From the NCBI RefSeq assembly GCF_023898865.1, contig NZ_JAGSOV010000039.1, positions 1 through 64,000 of the forward strand: a stretch of 64,000 bases of DNA, in the 5' to 3' direction. The notes beneath the pieces were generated by a model. The model searched no databases. It had not been told where the DNA came from and saw only the letters and a list, made by a program, of their open reading frames with translations. Below are positions 1 through 9,282 of this stretch, one piece after another (within the stretch, counting starts at the first letter, position 1; each line of letters begins with the position of its first letter). The DNA comes from Pseudonocardia humida (GTDB lineage: Bacteria; Actinomycetota; Actinomycetes; Mycobacteriales; Pseudonocardiaceae). A program made the translations under genes and the position numbers.

Positions 1-80
1 CCGCCCTGTGCTCCGCGCCCCGGGGGGGGCCCCCCCCCCCCCCCCCCCACCCCCCCCCCCCCCCCCCCCCCCGGGCCGGG
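1..80. repeat. G/C homopolymer tract at window edge
   Basis: Positions about 23-72 are almost pure G then C runs with a single A. The tract lies immediately downstream of the leftward FAD/Fe-S dehydrogenase gene. It may be a real GC-rich terminator region or an assembly or sequencing artefact; nothing coding is visible in it. Confidence 0.6.
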
Positions 81-2975
81 TCAGGGGAGGAGGAGGGCGC
101 GGATCAGCTCGACCGGGTGGTGGGCGCGGCGGGTGGTGCCGTGGGCGATCTGCTGGCGGCAGGAGACGCCGGTGGCGACGACGACCGTCGCCTCCGGTTC
201 GGCGCGCACGGCGGGGAAGAGCCGGTCCTCGCCGACCCGCATCGACAGCTCGTAGTGCTCGGCCTCGAAGCCGAACGAGCCGGCCATGCCGCAGCACCCG
301 GCGTCGAGCTCGACGACCTCGGCGCCGGGGACGCGCTCCAGCAGCGCGACGGTGGCGGCGGTGCCGACCTCGGCCTTCTGGTGGCAGTGGCCGTGGAACA
401 GGATCCGCTTCCCGGCGGGCCAGGCGTCCTCGCGCAGCCGCAGCGAGCCGTCATCGATCGCCTCGACCAGCAGCTCGTCGACCAGCCTGGCGCGGGAGCC
501 CACGTCGGCCACGCGCGGGTCGTCACCGAGCAGGGTGCGGTGCTCGGAGCCCAGCGTGAGCAGGCAGGACGGCTCGACGCCGACGATCGGGCCGGTCGTG
601 CAGGCGAGCGCGTCGACCAGCCCGGAGGCCTGCTCGCGGGCCCGGTCCAGCAGGCCCTTGGAGAACGCCGCCCGCCCGCAGCACCCACCGCTCTCCAACC
701 GCACGTCCCACCCGGCCCGCTCCAGCAGCTCGACCGCGGCGATGCCGATCGCCGGCTCGGTGAAGCTGGTGAACGAGTCGGCCAGCAGGGTCAGCGGACC
801 GCGGGAGCCCGTGGCGGGGGAGGAGCGGCGGCGGAACCAGCGCGGCAGCGTGCGCCGGGCGAACACCGGCAGCGGGCGCTGCGGGGCGATGCCCAGTCGC
901 CGTCCGATCAGCCCGCGCAGCGGGGGGAGCCTGCCGGGCAGGTTGGACAGCGGGGCGGTGGCCGCGCCGAGCCGGTTGAGCGCCCGGATGCCGGCGAACA
1001 CCTTCGAGCGCGCGGGCACGCCGTGCGTGGCGTGCCGCTGGTGCAGGGCCTCGCTCTTGAGCGTGGCCATGTCCACGCCCAGCGGGCACTCGCTCGCGCA
1101 CGCCTTGCACATCAGGCACAGGTCGAGCACCTCGTGCAGCCGCTCGTCGCCGAGCGCGGCCGCGGCGTCGGGTTCGGTGAGCGCCTTGACCAGGGCGTTG
1201 GCCCGGCCCCGGGTGGAGTCCTCCTCGCGGCGGGTGGCCATGTACGACGGGCACATCACCCCGGTGCCGCTCTTGCGGCACAGCCCGATGTTCATGCACC
1301 GGTCGGCGGCCCCGCGCATCCCGGACTCCCCGCCGCTGACCACGGTGAAGTCCAGCGCGGTGCGCAGCCGCCCCGGCGGGGGCAGCGCGGCGTCGCGCAG
1401 GTTGTCGGTCATCGAGGGCGCGTCGACGATCTTGCCGGGGTTGAGCCGGTCGTGCGGGTCGAAGATCCCCTTGACCCGGCGCATGGCCTCGTAGAGGTCG
1501 TCGCCGAACAGCCTGCGGTTGAACTCGCTGCGCGCCAGGCCGTCGCCGTGCTCGGAGGAGTTGGCCCCGCCGAACTCGGCGACCAGGTCGCGCACCTCCT
1601 CGGCGACCGCGCGCATCTTCGCCACCTCGTCGGGCCGGGTGAGGTCGACGAACGGGCGGATGTGCAGGCAGCCCACCGAGCAGTGGCCGTAGAAGCCGGC
1701 GCGCATGCCGTGGCGGTCGAGCACCGCGGCGAACCGGTCGGTGAACTCGACCAGCCGGGCCGGGTCGACCGCGGTGTCCTCGACGAAGGCCAGCGGCCGG
1801 TTCGCCCCGACGCTGGCCGCCATGAGCAGCCCGAGGCCGGCTTTGCGGACCTTGAGCAGCGCGCCCTGCTGGGCCGGGGTCTCGGCGAGCAGCGTGTGGT
1901 AGCCGTGGTCGTGCCGCTTCCACAGCGCGGTCAGCCGTTCCAGGGAGCCGGCCAGCTCGGCCGGGTCCTCCCCGCTGAACGAGACGAACAGCAGCGCGTC
2001 GGGGTCGTCGTGCAGGATCGCGCCGAGCGCGGCGTACTCGATCTTCTGCCGGGACAGGTCGAGGATCGTGCGGTCCATCAGCTCGACGGCGGCCGGGTCG
2101 CAGGCCAGCGCGTCGTCGGTGGCGGCGATGGCCGCGGCCGTGGAGCGGAAGTGCCCGACGGCGATGACGGTGTGCGCCGGCTTGGGCACCAGGCCGACCG
2201 TCGCCTCGGTGACGACGGCCAGCGTGCCCTCCGAGCCGACCACGAACGTCGCCAGGTCGAACGGGTCCCCGGAGTCCAGGGCGTCGGCGAGCCGGTCGAG
2301 CCGGTAGCCGCCGGCCCGGCGCCAGTACGACGGGAAGCCGGTCGCGATGGCCGCCCGGCTCGCCCCGACCAGCCGCGGCAGCTCCCGGTAGAGCGCCGCC
2401 TCCACCCCGGAGCCGCCCGCCCGCCGTTCCCGCTCCGCCGCGTCCACCGGCTCGAACCGCGCGGTGGAGGCGTCGGAGAGCACCACGTCGAGGGCGCGGA
2501 CGTGGTCGATGGTCATGCCGTAGCGCACCGACCCGCTGCCCGCGGAGTTGTTGCCGATCATCCCGCCGAGCGTGGCCCGGTTCGCCGTGGAGGTGTCCGG
2601 ACCGAACATCAGCCCGTGCGCGCTCGCGGCCCGGTTGAGCTGCTCCTGCACCACCCCGGGCTGCACCCGCGCGGTGCGCGCCCGCGGGTCGAGCTCGATG
2701 ATCCGGTCCAGGTGCCGGGAGAAGTCGAGCACCACCGCGTCGGCGACGGTCTGCCCGGCCAGGCTGGTGGCCGCGCCGCGGGGCAGCACCGGGACGCCGT
2801 GCTCGGCGGCCAGCTCGAGCGCGGCGACCACGTCGCCGACGTGGCGGGGCGCGACCACCCCGCGCGGCACGATCGAGTACATGCTGGCGTCGCGGGAGTA
2901 GAGGTGGCGGGTGTAGTCGTCGAACAGGACCTCGCCCTCGATCCGCGCGTCCAGCGCCCGGGCGAGCTCGCTCAC
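81..2975 (-). CDS. FAD-binding and (Fe-S)-binding oxidoreductase (GlcD/Dld-like fused to Fe-S/CCG domains)
   Basis: A 964-residue predicted membrane-associated 2-hydroxyacid (lactate- or glycolate-type) dehydrogenase. In order it has an N-terminal PCMH-type FAD domain (PRGAATSLAGQT, then GGMIGNNSAGSGSVRYG), a FAD-oxidase C-terminal domain (EHGDG near residue 450), a ferredoxin-like region with cysteine clusters (CMNIGLCRKSGTGVMCPS and CLMCKACASECPLG) and two CCG motifs (GGCCGRAAF, AGCCGMAGSFG). Length and order match the one-piece GlcD-GlcF or YdiJ-type fusions. The GTG start overlaps the stop of the upstream aminotransferase by 4 bp (GTGA), so the two are probably translationally coupled. 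This pairing suggests oxidation of a 2-hydroxyacid to a 2-oxoacid feeding the aminotransferase; the substrate is not known. Confidence 0.9.
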   Translation of the reverse strand: MSELARALDARIEGEVLFDDYTRHLYSRDASMYSIVPRGVVAPRHVGDVVAALELAAEHGVPVLPRGAATSLAGQTVADAVVLDFSRHLDRIIELDPRARTARVQPGVVQEQLNRAASAHGLMFGPDTSTANRATLGGMIGNNSAGSGSVRYGMTIDHVRALDVVLSDASTARFEPVDAAERERRAGGSGVEAALYRELPRLVGASRAAIATGFPSYWRRAGGYRLDRLADALDSGDPFDLATFVVGSEGTLAVVTEATVGLVPKPAHTVIAVGHFRSTAAAIAATDDALACDPAAVELMDRTILDLSRQKIEYAALGAILHDDPDALLFVSFSGEDPAELAGSLERLTALWKRHDHGYHTLLAETPAQQGALLKVRKAGLGLLMAASVGANRPLAFVEDTAVDPARLVEFTDRFAAVLDRHGMRAGFYGHCSVGCLHIRPFVDLTRPDEVAKMRAVAEEVRDLVAEFGGANSSEHGDGLARSEFNRRLFGDDLYEAMRRVKGIFDPHDRLNPGKIVDAPSMTDNLRDAALPPPGRLRTALDFTVVSGGESGMRGAADRCMNIGLCRKSGTGVMCPSYMATRREEDSTRGRANALVKALTEPDAAAALGDERLHEVLDLCLMCKACASECPLGVDMATLKSEALHQRHATHGVPARSKVFAGIRALNRLGAATAPLSNLPGRLPPLRGLIGRRLGIAPQRPLPVFARRTLPRWFRRRSSPATGSRGPLTLLADSFTSFTEPAIGIAAVELLERAGWDVRLESGGCCGRAAFSKGLLDRAREQASGLVDALACTTGPIVGVEPSCLLTLGSEHRTLLGDDPRVADVGSRARLVDELLVEAIDDGSLRLREDAWPAGKRILFHGHCHQKAEVGTAATVALLERVPGAEVVELDAGCCGMAGSFGFEAEHYELSMRVGEDRLFPAVRAEPEATVVVATGVSCRQQIAHGTTRRAHHPVELIRALLLP

Positions 2976-4135
2976 CCGGCGTCCCGCAGGTGCTCCAGCG
3001 CCACCTCGACCCCGCCGGGCTTGATCGGCACGCCGGCGAGCTGCAGGCCCATCTGCACCCCGGACAGCGTCCCGGCCAGGGACAGGTCGTTGAAGTGGCC
3101 CAGGTGCCCGATCCGGAAGACCGTGCCGGCCAGCTTGCCCAGCCCGCTGCCCAGCGACATGTCGAAGCGCTCCAGGACCACCCTGCGCACCTCGTCGGCG
3201 TTGTGGCCGGAGGGCAGCAGCACCGCGGTCAGCGAACCGCTGTACTCGCGCTCGTCGAGGCAGAGCACCTCCAGCCCCCACGCCCGCACGGCGGCCCTGG
3301 TCGCCGTCGCGTGGCGCTGGTGGCGGGCGAACACCGCGGGCAGGCCCTCCTCGGCGAGCATCGCGCAGGCCTCGCGCAGCCCGTAGAGCAGGTTCGTGGC
3401 CGGGGTGTAGGGGAAGAAGCCGCGCGCGTTGGACTCCAGGATGGGGTCCCAGTCGAAGTACGCGCTGGTCAAGCTGCCGCGATGGTCGAGGGCCTTGCGG
3501 CTGACCGCGTTGAAGCCCAGCCCGGGCGGGAGCATGAGCCCCTTCTGCGAGCCGGCCACGGTCACGTCGACGCCCCACTCGTCGTGGCGGTAGTCGATCG
3601 AGGCCAGCGAGGAGATCGTGTCGACCAGCAGCAGCGCCGGGTGCGCGGCCGCGTCGATGGCGGCGCGTACCTCGGGCACCCGGCTGGTGACGCCGGTCGA
3701 GGTCTCGTTGTGCACGACGCAGACCGCGGCGATCTCGTGGCCGGCATCGGCGTCGAGCCGCTCCCGCACGGCGGCCGGGTCGACGCCGCGGCGCCAGTCG
3801 CCGGGGATCACGTCGACCCGCAGCCCGTGCTTGGCGGCCAGCCCCGCCCACAGCGTGGAGAAGTGCCCGGTCTCGCCGATCAGGACCCGGTCGCCGGGGG
3901 AGAGCGTGTTGACCAGCGCCGCCTCCCAGGCCCCGGTCCCGGAGGCGGGGTAGATCACCACCGGGCCGGTCGTCCCGAAGACCGGTTTGACCGCGTCGAG
4001 CACCTCGGTGGTCAGCGCGGCGAACTCGGGGCCGCGGTGGTCGATGGTCGGCGCCGACATCGCCCGCAGGACCCGGTCCGGGACGTTGGTCGGGCCCGGG
4101 ATCTGCAGGAAGTGCCGGCCTTCGTGGGTGACCAC
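2972..4135 (-). CDS. Alanine/serine-glyoxylate aminotransferase family protein (PLP)
   Basis: A 387-residue fold-type I aminotransferase of the serine-glyoxylate/alanine-glyoxylate/ureidoglycine group. The N-terminus QIPGPTNVP and the segment ASGTGAWEAALVN are typical, and the PLP lysine lies in VAGSQKGLMLPPGLG. I chose GTG at 4133-4135 because GGAG stands five bases upstream; the open frame extends further but without homology-like sequence. It is the first gene of a leftward pair with the FAD/Fe-S dehydrogenase and diverges from the MatC-like carrier. Glyoxylate as amino acceptor is the family expectation, not something the sequence proves. Confidence 0.88.
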   Translation of the reverse strand: MVTHEGRHFLQIPGPTNVPDRVLRAMSAPTIDHRGPEFAALTTEVLDAVKPVFGTTGPVVIYPASGTGAWEAALVNTLSPGDRVLIGETGHFSTLWAGLAAKHGLRVDVIPGDWRRGVDPAAVRERLDADAGHEIAAVCVVHNETSTGVTSRVPEVRAAIDAAAHPALLLVDTISSLASIDYRHDEWGVDVTVAGSQKGLMLPPGLGFNAVSRKALDHRGSLTSAYFDWDPILESNARGFFPYTPATNLLYGLREACAMLAEEGLPAVFARHQRHATATRAAVRAWGLEVLCLDEREYSGSLTAVLLPSGHNADEVRRVVLERFDMSLGSGLGKLAGTVFRIGHLGHFNDLSLAGTLSGVQMGLQLAGVPIKPGGVEVALEHLRDAG

Positions 4136-4383
4136 TGCCGCTCCGATCGTCGCGTGCGCGGATGTCGGGATGCGGAAGACATCTACCGCAGGGCGACCGA
4201 CTCGTCCACTCGTGATCTGGCCGTGATGAAGGCCTGTGATCGAACGGCGGGGCCGATCGGAGCATTGACGGCCGATGTGACGCCAACCATACTCGGCGCC
4301 GAAATGGGTCTTCCGCATCCCGGAAGACGCGGAGCACCACGTCCCCTCCCGTCACCGCCTGCCGTGAGGAAGTGCGAATCCGA
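4136..4383. promoter_or_regulatory. Divergent promoter region with a candidate operator palindrome
   Basis: This 248-bp intergenic region separates the leftward aminotransferase from the rightward MatC-like carrier. Positions 4308-4328 form a perfect inverted repeat, GTCTTCCG-CATCC-CGGAAGAC (8-bp arms, 5-bp spacer). A TTCCG-N5-CGGAA core is compatible with an IclR-family site, and an IclR gene closes this gene group. A GAGGA ribosome-binding sequence is at 4366-4370. Confidence 0.5.
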
Positions 4384-5766
4384 ATGACCGTTCACGTGCT
4401 CGCGATCGTGGCCCTGGTCGCCGCGTTCGTCCTGGCCACGGTCCTGCCCATCAACCTCGGCGCGATCTCGCTGGTCGCCGCGTTCGTCGTCGGCATGTTC
4501 GTCCTGGAGGGCGATCCCGGCGACGTCGCCGACGGGATCTTCGACGGCTTCCCCGGCTCGCTGTTCGTGATCCTGGTCGGGGTCACGTTCCTGTTCGCGA
4601 TCGCCCGCGCCAACGGCACCGTCGACTGGCTGGTGCACCAGGCCGTACGCGCGGTCGGCGGGCGGATCGCGCTCATCCCGTGGATCATGTTCGTGGTCAC
4701 CGGGCTGCTCACGGCGTTCGGCGCGGTGGTGCCGGCCGCGGTGGCGATCATCGCCCCGATCGGGCTCGGCTTCGCCCTGCAGCACCGGATCAACCCGGTG
4801 CTCATGGGCCTGTCGATCATCAACGGGGCGAGCGCGGGCGGGTTCTCCCCGCTGGCCATCTTCGGCATCATCACCAACGGCGTCGTCGCCGAGAACGACC
4901 TGCCGGCCAACCCGCTGTTCCTGTTCCTGGGCAGCCTGGTCTTCAACGTCCTGCTCAACCTGGTGATGTTCTTCCTGTTCGGCGGCCGCGAGCTGCTGGG
5001 CAGGGTGGCCGACCCGGACGACCCGACCGACGAGCGCGAACCCGGAACGAAGGAGATCGCGGCCGGCGGCCCGGGAGCGGCCAAGGCCGCCGGGCAGCCC
5101 GGGAACGCGCGCACCACCGGGGCCACCGGCGCCGCGTTCACCGACCACGACGAAGGCAAGGTCACCACCCTCGACCTCAACCGCTCGCTCACCCTCGTCG
5201 CGCTGATCGGGCTGGCCGTGGGCGCGCTGGCCTTCCAGCTCGACGTCGGCCTGCTCGCCATCACCGCGGCCGTGCTGCTCTCGCTGCTGGCCCCGAACAC
5301 CTACAAGGGTGCCGTCGCCCAGGTGGCCTGGCCGACCGTGCTGCTGATCTGCGGCATCGTCACCTACGTCAACCTGCTGCAGGAGATCGGCACCGTCGAC
5401 TTCCTCGGCGAGCAGGTGGCGCGGATCGGCATCCCGCTGCTGGCCGCGCTGGTGATCTGCTACATCGGCGCGGCGGTCTCGGCGTTCGCCTCCACCACCG
5501 GCATCCTCGGCGCGCTCATCCCGCTGGCCGTGCCGTTCCTGCTGGCCGGCCAGGTCGGCGCGGTCGGGCTGATCACCGCGCTGGCGATCTCCTCGTCGGT
5601 GGTCGACTCGAGCCCCTTCTCCACCTCCGGTGCCCTCGTGACGGCCAACGCCCCGGAGGGACAGCGCGACTACGTCTACCGCAGGCTGATGCGATGGGGC
5701 TTCTCGATGGTGCTGATCGCGCCGCCGGTGACCTGGCTGCTGCTGGTGGTCCCGGGGTGGCTGTAG
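4384..5766 (+). CDS. MatC/SLC13-like dicarboxylate permease
   Basis: A 460-residue polytopic membrane protein with about 11-12 hydrophobic segments. The opening (two helices, then LVGVTFLFAIARANGTVDWL) and the repeated GASAGGFSPLAIFG motif match the MatC N-terminal family of malonate/dicarboxylate carriers. A hydrophilic 60-residue cytoplasmic loop rich in Gly/Ala/Pro (around residues 215-265) separates the two halves. The ATG at 4384 is preferred over GTG at 4372, which would sit on top of the GAGGA ribosome-binding site. The following CoA-transferase gene overlaps by 10 bp. Import of an organic acid to be activated as a CoA thioester is inferred from the neighbours. Confidence 0.83.
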   Translation: MTVHVLAIVALVAAFVLATVLPINLGAISLVAAFVVGMFVLEGDPGDVADGIFDGFPGSLFVILVGVTFLFAIARANGTVDWLVHQAVRAVGGRIALIPWIMFVVTGLLTAFGAVVPAAVAIIAPIGLGFALQHRINPVLMGLSIINGASAGGFSPLAIFGIITNGVVAENDLPANPLFLFLGSLVFNVLLNLVMFFLFGGRELLGRVADPDDPTDEREPGTKEIAAGGPGAAKAAGQPGNARTTGATGAAFTDHDEGKVTTLDLNRSLTLVALIGLAVGALAFQLDVGLLAITAAVLLSLLAPNTYKGAVAQVAWPTVLLICGIVTYVNLLQEIGTVDFLGEQVARIGIPLLAALVICYIGAAVSAFASTTGILGALIPLAVPFLLAGQVGAVGLITALAISSSVVDSSPFSTSGALVTANAPEGQRDYVYRRLMRWGFSMVLIAPPVTWLLLVVPGWL

Positions 5767-6977
5767 CGCCCCGGCCCGGGGCGCTGGCCGGGCTCACCGT
5801 CCTGGAGGTCGGGGTCTTCATGGCGGCCCCGTTCGCCACCATGCAGCTCGCCGACCTCGGCGCCCGGGTGATCAAGGTGGAGAACCCGGCCGGACCCGAC
5901 CCCACCCGGACCACCGGCCCCTTCCTGCAGGACCCGGACGGCCACCGGCACAGCTCGCCGTTCGCCCGGCTCAACCGCAACAAGGAGTCGGTGGCGCTCG
6001 ACCTGAAGTCCGACGCAGGCCGCTCGGCCTTCCTCCGGTTGGCCGCCCGGGCCGACGCGCTGGTGGAGAACCTGCGCCCGGGCGCCCTGCGCCGGCTGGG
6101 CCTGGGCCCCGACGAGCTGGCCGAGGTCAACCCCGGGCTGGTGTACGCCTCGGCGTCCGGGTTCGGCCAGGACGGCCCGCTGGCCGCGCTGCCCGGGCTG
6201 GACATCATGGCCCAGGCCCGGTCCGGGCTGATGAGCATCACCGGCACCCCCGACGGCGACCCGGTCAAGATCGGCGTGCCCATCTGCGACCTGGTCAGCG
6301 GCCTCTACACGGCGCTGGCGGTGGTCAGCGCGCTGCGCGCCCGCGACCGCGACGGCGCGGGCCAGAGCGTCGACGTCTCGCTGCTGGAGTCGGGGGTGTC
6401 GCTGGCGGTGTGGGAGGCCGGGAAGTACCTGGCGACCGGGGAGGTCGGGCGCCCGCTCGGCTCGGCGCACCAGACCCAGGCCCCCTACCAGGCGGTGCGC
6501 TGCGCCGACGGCTTCGTGACCCTCGGCGCGATCACCCCGAAGACCTGGGACGGCCTGTGCACCGCGCTCGACCTTCCCGCCCTGCGCGACGACCCCCGCT
6601 ACCGCGACTCGTCCTCCCGCCACGCCCTGCGCGCGGAGCTGATCCCGGCGATCGAGGCGGCCACCGCTACCCGCGCCCGCGCCGAGGTCGTCGCCGCGCT
6701 GGAGGCCGCCGGCGTGCCGTGCGCGCCGATCGAGGACTACGGGCAGGTCTTCACCGACGGGCACCTGCGCGAGCGCGACTACTTCTGGGACGCCGAGCAC
6801 CCCGACCTCGGCCCGGTGCGCCAGCTCGGCTCCCCGATGCGGCTGTCGGGCACACCCGCCCGGCGCGGCCCGGCCGGTCCGGTGCTCGGCGCCGACACCC
6901 GCGCCGTGCTCACCGAGGTGGGCGCGTCGCCGGAGGAGATCGACGCTGCCCTGGCGGCCCTGGCGGTGGCCCGGTGA
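5757..6977 (+). CDS. CaiB/BaiF family (class III) CoA transferase
   Basis: A 406-residue class III CoA transferase, the usual length. It starts LAGLTVLEVGVFMAAPFATM and continues with ADLGARVIKVENP, RLNRNKESVALDLKS and ENLRPGALRRLGLG, all family hallmarks. The nucleophilic Asp is expected in the LPGLDIMAQARSGLM segment. The GTG start lies inside the end of the permease gene, and the stop overlaps the enoyl-CoA hydratase start (GTGA). It probably moves CoA between an acyl-CoA donor and the acid imported by the permease; donor and acceptor cannot be read from the sequence. Confidence 0.9.
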   Translation: MAVAPRPGALAGLTVLEVGVFMAAPFATMQLADLGARVIKVENPAGPDPTRTTGPFLQDPDGHRHSSPFARLNRNKESVALDLKSDAGRSAFLRLAARADALVENLRPGALRRLGLGPDELAEVNPGLVYASASGFGQDGPLAALPGLDIMAQARSGLMSITGTPDGDPVKIGVPICDLVSGLYTALAVVSALRARDRDGAGQSVDVSLLESGVSLAVWEAGKYLATGEVGRPLGSAHQTQAPYQAVRCADGFVTLGAITPKTWDGLCTALDLPALRDDPRYRDSSSRHALRAELIPAIEAATATRARAEVVAALEAAGVPCAPIEDYGQVFTDGHLRERDYFWDAEHPDLGPVRQLGSPMRLSGTPARRGPAGPVLGADTRAVLTEVGASPEEIDAALAALAVAR

Positions 6978-7744
6978 GCGACCTGCTGGTGGAGAAGGTC
7001 GGACCGGCGTTGCGGGTCACGTTCAACCGGCCCGAAGCGCACAACGCGCTCACCTTCGAGATGTACGAGGGCCTGCACGCGGCCTGCGAGGCCGCCGACG
7101 ACGACCCGGACGTGCGGGTGCTGGTGCTGACCGGGGCCGGCGGGAAGGCGTTCGTCTCGGGCACCGACATCGCCCAGTTCGCCGGGTTCGACGGCCCCGA
7201 GGGCGTGGCCTACGAGCAGCGCATCACGCGGGTGGTGCGCCGCGTGGAGGACGCCACCGTGCCCACGGTGGCCGCCATCGACGGCTACTGCATCGGCGGC
7301 GGGCTGGCCGTCGCGGCGGCCTGCGACCTGCGCATCGCCACCACCGCGTCGCGGTTCGGGGTGCCCATCGCCCGCACCCTGGGCAACTGCCTGTCGATGG
7401 ACACCCAGGCGCTGCTGGTGGCCCACCTCGGCCCGGCGCGCACCCTGGACATGCTGCTGCGGGCCCGCCTGCTCGACGCCGCCGAGGTGCACGCGGCCGG
7501 CTTCCTCACCCAGCTCGCCGACGACGCCGCGGGACTGGACGAGGCGCTGGACACCACCGTCACCGCGCTGGCCGGGCACGCGCCGCTGACCATGTGGGCA
7601 GCCAAGCAGGCCGTCGTCCGGCTCCGCCGCGCCACCCTGCCCGACGGCGACGACCTGGTCGAACGGGTCTACGGCAGTGCCGACTTCGCCGCCGGGGTGG
7701 CCGCGTTCGGCACCCGGCGGCGTCCGACCTGGGAGGGCCGCTGA
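6974..7744 (+). CDS. Enoyl-CoA hydratase/isomerase family protein
   Basis: A 256-residue crotonase-fold enzyme of ordinary length. The CoA/oxyanion-hole motifs are visible as KAFVSGTDIAQF and AAIDGYCIGGGLAVAAACDLRIA. One of the two classical crotonase glutamates (the position after the second oxyanion motif) is replaced: the segment reads PIARTLGNCLSMDTQALLV rather than a Glu-containing PE motif, so the reaction may be an isomerisation, a hydrolysis or a decarboxylation rather than hydration. Translation is coupled to the CoA transferase by a GTGA overlap. Confidence 0.88.
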   Translation: MSDLLVEKVGPALRVTFNRPEAHNALTFEMYEGLHAACEAADDDPDVRVLVLTGAGGKAFVSGTDIAQFAGFDGPEGVAYEQRITRVVRRVEDATVPTVAAIDGYCIGGGLAVAAACDLRIATTASRFGVPIARTLGNCLSMDTQALLVAHLGPARTLDMLLRARLLDAAEVHAAGFLTQLADDAAGLDEALDTTVTALAGHAPLTMWAAKQAVVRLRRATLPDGDDLVERVYGSADFAAGVAAFGTRRRPTWEGR

Positions 7745-7786
7745 GCCGGCGCGGTTAGGCTCGGTGGTCCAGACGGCGGGAGAAGC

Positions 7787-8566
7787 ATGGGTGAGGGCAC
7801 GGGGTCCGAGCGCGGGGGCGGGGTGCAGTCGCTCAACCGCGCCTTCGTCCTGCTGGAGCACATGGCCGCGGCCGGCGGCGACGTGGCGCTGTCGGAGCTG
7901 GCCAACCGCTCCGGGCTCCCGCTGCCCACCATCCACCGGATCATCCGCACCCTGGTCGGCTCCGGCTACGTCCGCCAGCTGCCCTCCCGTCGCTACGCGC
8001 TGGGCCCGCGGCTGATCGGCCTGGGCGACGCCGCCTCCCGGATGCTCGGCGAATGGGCCCGCCCCCACCTGGCGCACCTCGTCGACGAGGTCGGCGAGAC
8101 CGCCAACATGGCCGTCCTGGACGGCGAAGCGGTCGTCTACGTGGCCCAGGTGCCCTCCCGGCACTCGATGCGGATGTTCACCGAGGTGGGCAGGCGGGTG
8201 CCGGTGCACTGCACGGGCGTGGGCAAGGCGCTGCTGGCCCAGCTGCCCCCCGAGCGCGTGCGCGCGCTGCTGGCCGGCGCGGGGATGCCCGCCCAGACCC
8301 CGCACACCATCACCGACCCCGACCGCCTCGCCCGCGAGCTCGACCGCATCCGCCACCAGGGCTACGCCGTCGACGACGCCGAGCAGGAGCTGGGGGTGCG
8401 CTGCGTCGCCGTCGCGGTGCCCGGCGGACCGTCGATGACGGCGCTGTCGGTGTCCGGGCCGGAGAGCCGGGTCAGCTGGGCCGCGGTGGAGCGGATCGCC
8501 CCGCTGCTGCGGGAGGCGGCGCAAGCACTGGCCGGGCGCCTGGACGCGCACGGAGCGATGGCCTGA
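7787..8566 (+). CDS. IclR family transcriptional regulator
   Basis: A 259-residue IclR-type regulator: an N-terminal winged helix (residues about 13-75, VALSELANRSGLPLPTIHRIIRTLV) and a C-terminal effector domain with HCTGVGKALLAQL and YAVDDAEQELGVRCVAVAV. The SD GGGAGAAGC sits directly before ATG, and a TAGGCT -10 element is at 7756-7761. It follows the carrier/CoA-transferase/hydratase genes by 42 bp and is their likely local regulator. The effector domain binds a small organic acid in characterised family members. Confidence 0.9.
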   Translation: MGEGTGSERGGGVQSLNRAFVLLEHMAAAGGDVALSELANRSGLPLPTIHRIIRTLVGSGYVRQLPSRRYALGPRLIGLGDAASRMLGEWARPHLAHLVDEVGETANMAVLDGEAVVYVAQVPSRHSMRMFTEVGRRVPVHCTGVGKALLAQLPPERVRALLAGAGMPAQTPHTITDPDRLARELDRIRHQGYAVDDAEQELGVRCVAVAVPGGPSMTALSVSGPESRVSWAAVERIAPLLREAAQALAGRLDAHGAMA

Positions 8567-8581
8567 CCTGGAGGAGCGGCA

Positions 8582-9157
8582 GTGAACGAAGAGCACCTGA
8601 CGTTGTGCGCGAGCGAGGAGTGGCGCGCGCTCGTCGCCGACGAGCTGCTGCCCTGGGTGCTGGGCGACGACGACCGGGTCGAGCTGGGCGACGACGTCCT
8701 GGAGATCGGCGCCGGACCCGGCCTGGTCACCGACCTGCTGGTCGAGCGGGCGCCCCGGGTGACCGCCGTCGAGCTGGACGTCGAGCTCGCCGACGCCCTG
8801 CGCGCCCGGATGGCGGGCCGGCCGGTGGAGGTCGTCACGGCCGACGCCACCGCCCTCCCGCTGCCGTCGGACCGGTTCTCCGCGGCGGCCTGCTTCACGA
8901 TGCTGCACCACATCCCCGACCCCGACCTGCAGGACCGGGCGCTGGCCGAGCTGGCCCGGGTGCTGCGCCCCGGCGGCCTGCTGCTGGGCACCGACGGCGA
9001 GGACACGCCGAAGCGGCGGGCGCTGCACGTGGACGACATCTTCACCCCCATCGACCCGGGCACGTTCACCGCCCGGATGCACGCCGCCGGCTTCACCGAC
9101 GTCCTGGTCGACTCGAACGGCGACCGCTTCCGCTTCCGCGGCCGGGCCGGTAGCTGA
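8582..9157 (+). CDS. Class I SAM-dependent methyltransferase
   Basis: A 191-residue Methyltransf_11/25-type enzyme. Motif I is VLEIGAGPGLVTDLL (residues about 31-45), the acidic ribose-binding residue follows in VTAVELDVELAD, and motif IV/post-motif read AACFTMLHHI and LARVLRPGGLLLG. GTG start with GGAGGAGCGGCA upstream. It lies 15 bp after the IclR gene, so it may be co-transcribed, but nothing ties its substrate to the upstream organic-acid genes. Confidence 0.85.
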   Translation: MNEEHLTLCASEEWRALVADELLPWVLGDDDRVELGDDVLEIGAGPGLVTDLLVERAPRVTAVELDVELADALRARMAGRPVEVVTADATALPLPSDRFSAAACFTMLHHIPDPDLQDRALAELARVLRPGGLLLGTDGEDTPKRRALHVDDIFTPIDPGTFTARMHAAGFTDVLVDSNGDRFRFRGRAGS

Positions 9158-9270
9158 GCGGCTCACCCCGGCGGACGGTGATCGTGGAGGGGTCGGGCCG
9201 TTTGTGCTGCTCGGACCACCCGTGAGGGGCGGTCGGACCCGTGCGGGAGTCCGACGCCGGCAGCACTCGT

Positions 9271-9276
9271 TAGAGT
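9271..9276 (+). promoter_or_regulatory. -10 element, leaderless-type
   Basis: TAGAGT followed by exactly six bases and then GTG at 9283. This is the actinobacterial leaderless arrangement, and no Shine-Dalgarno sequence lies before the GTG. Confidence 0.5.
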
Positions 9277-9282
9277 TCGACG

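Noticed and set aside
117..3386. Long plus-strand open frame opposite the dehydrogenase
   Set aside because: High-GC shadow ORF: Gln/Arg/Gly/His-rich, no domain, no ribosome-binding site. The same applies to the other long antisense frames across the window.
81..4355. A 1424-residue open frame on the minus strand
   Set aside because: It is the FAD/Fe-S dehydrogenase gene extended upstream through an antisense-like frame of the aminotransferase; the GTG at 2973-2975 with a 4-bp overlap is the natural start.
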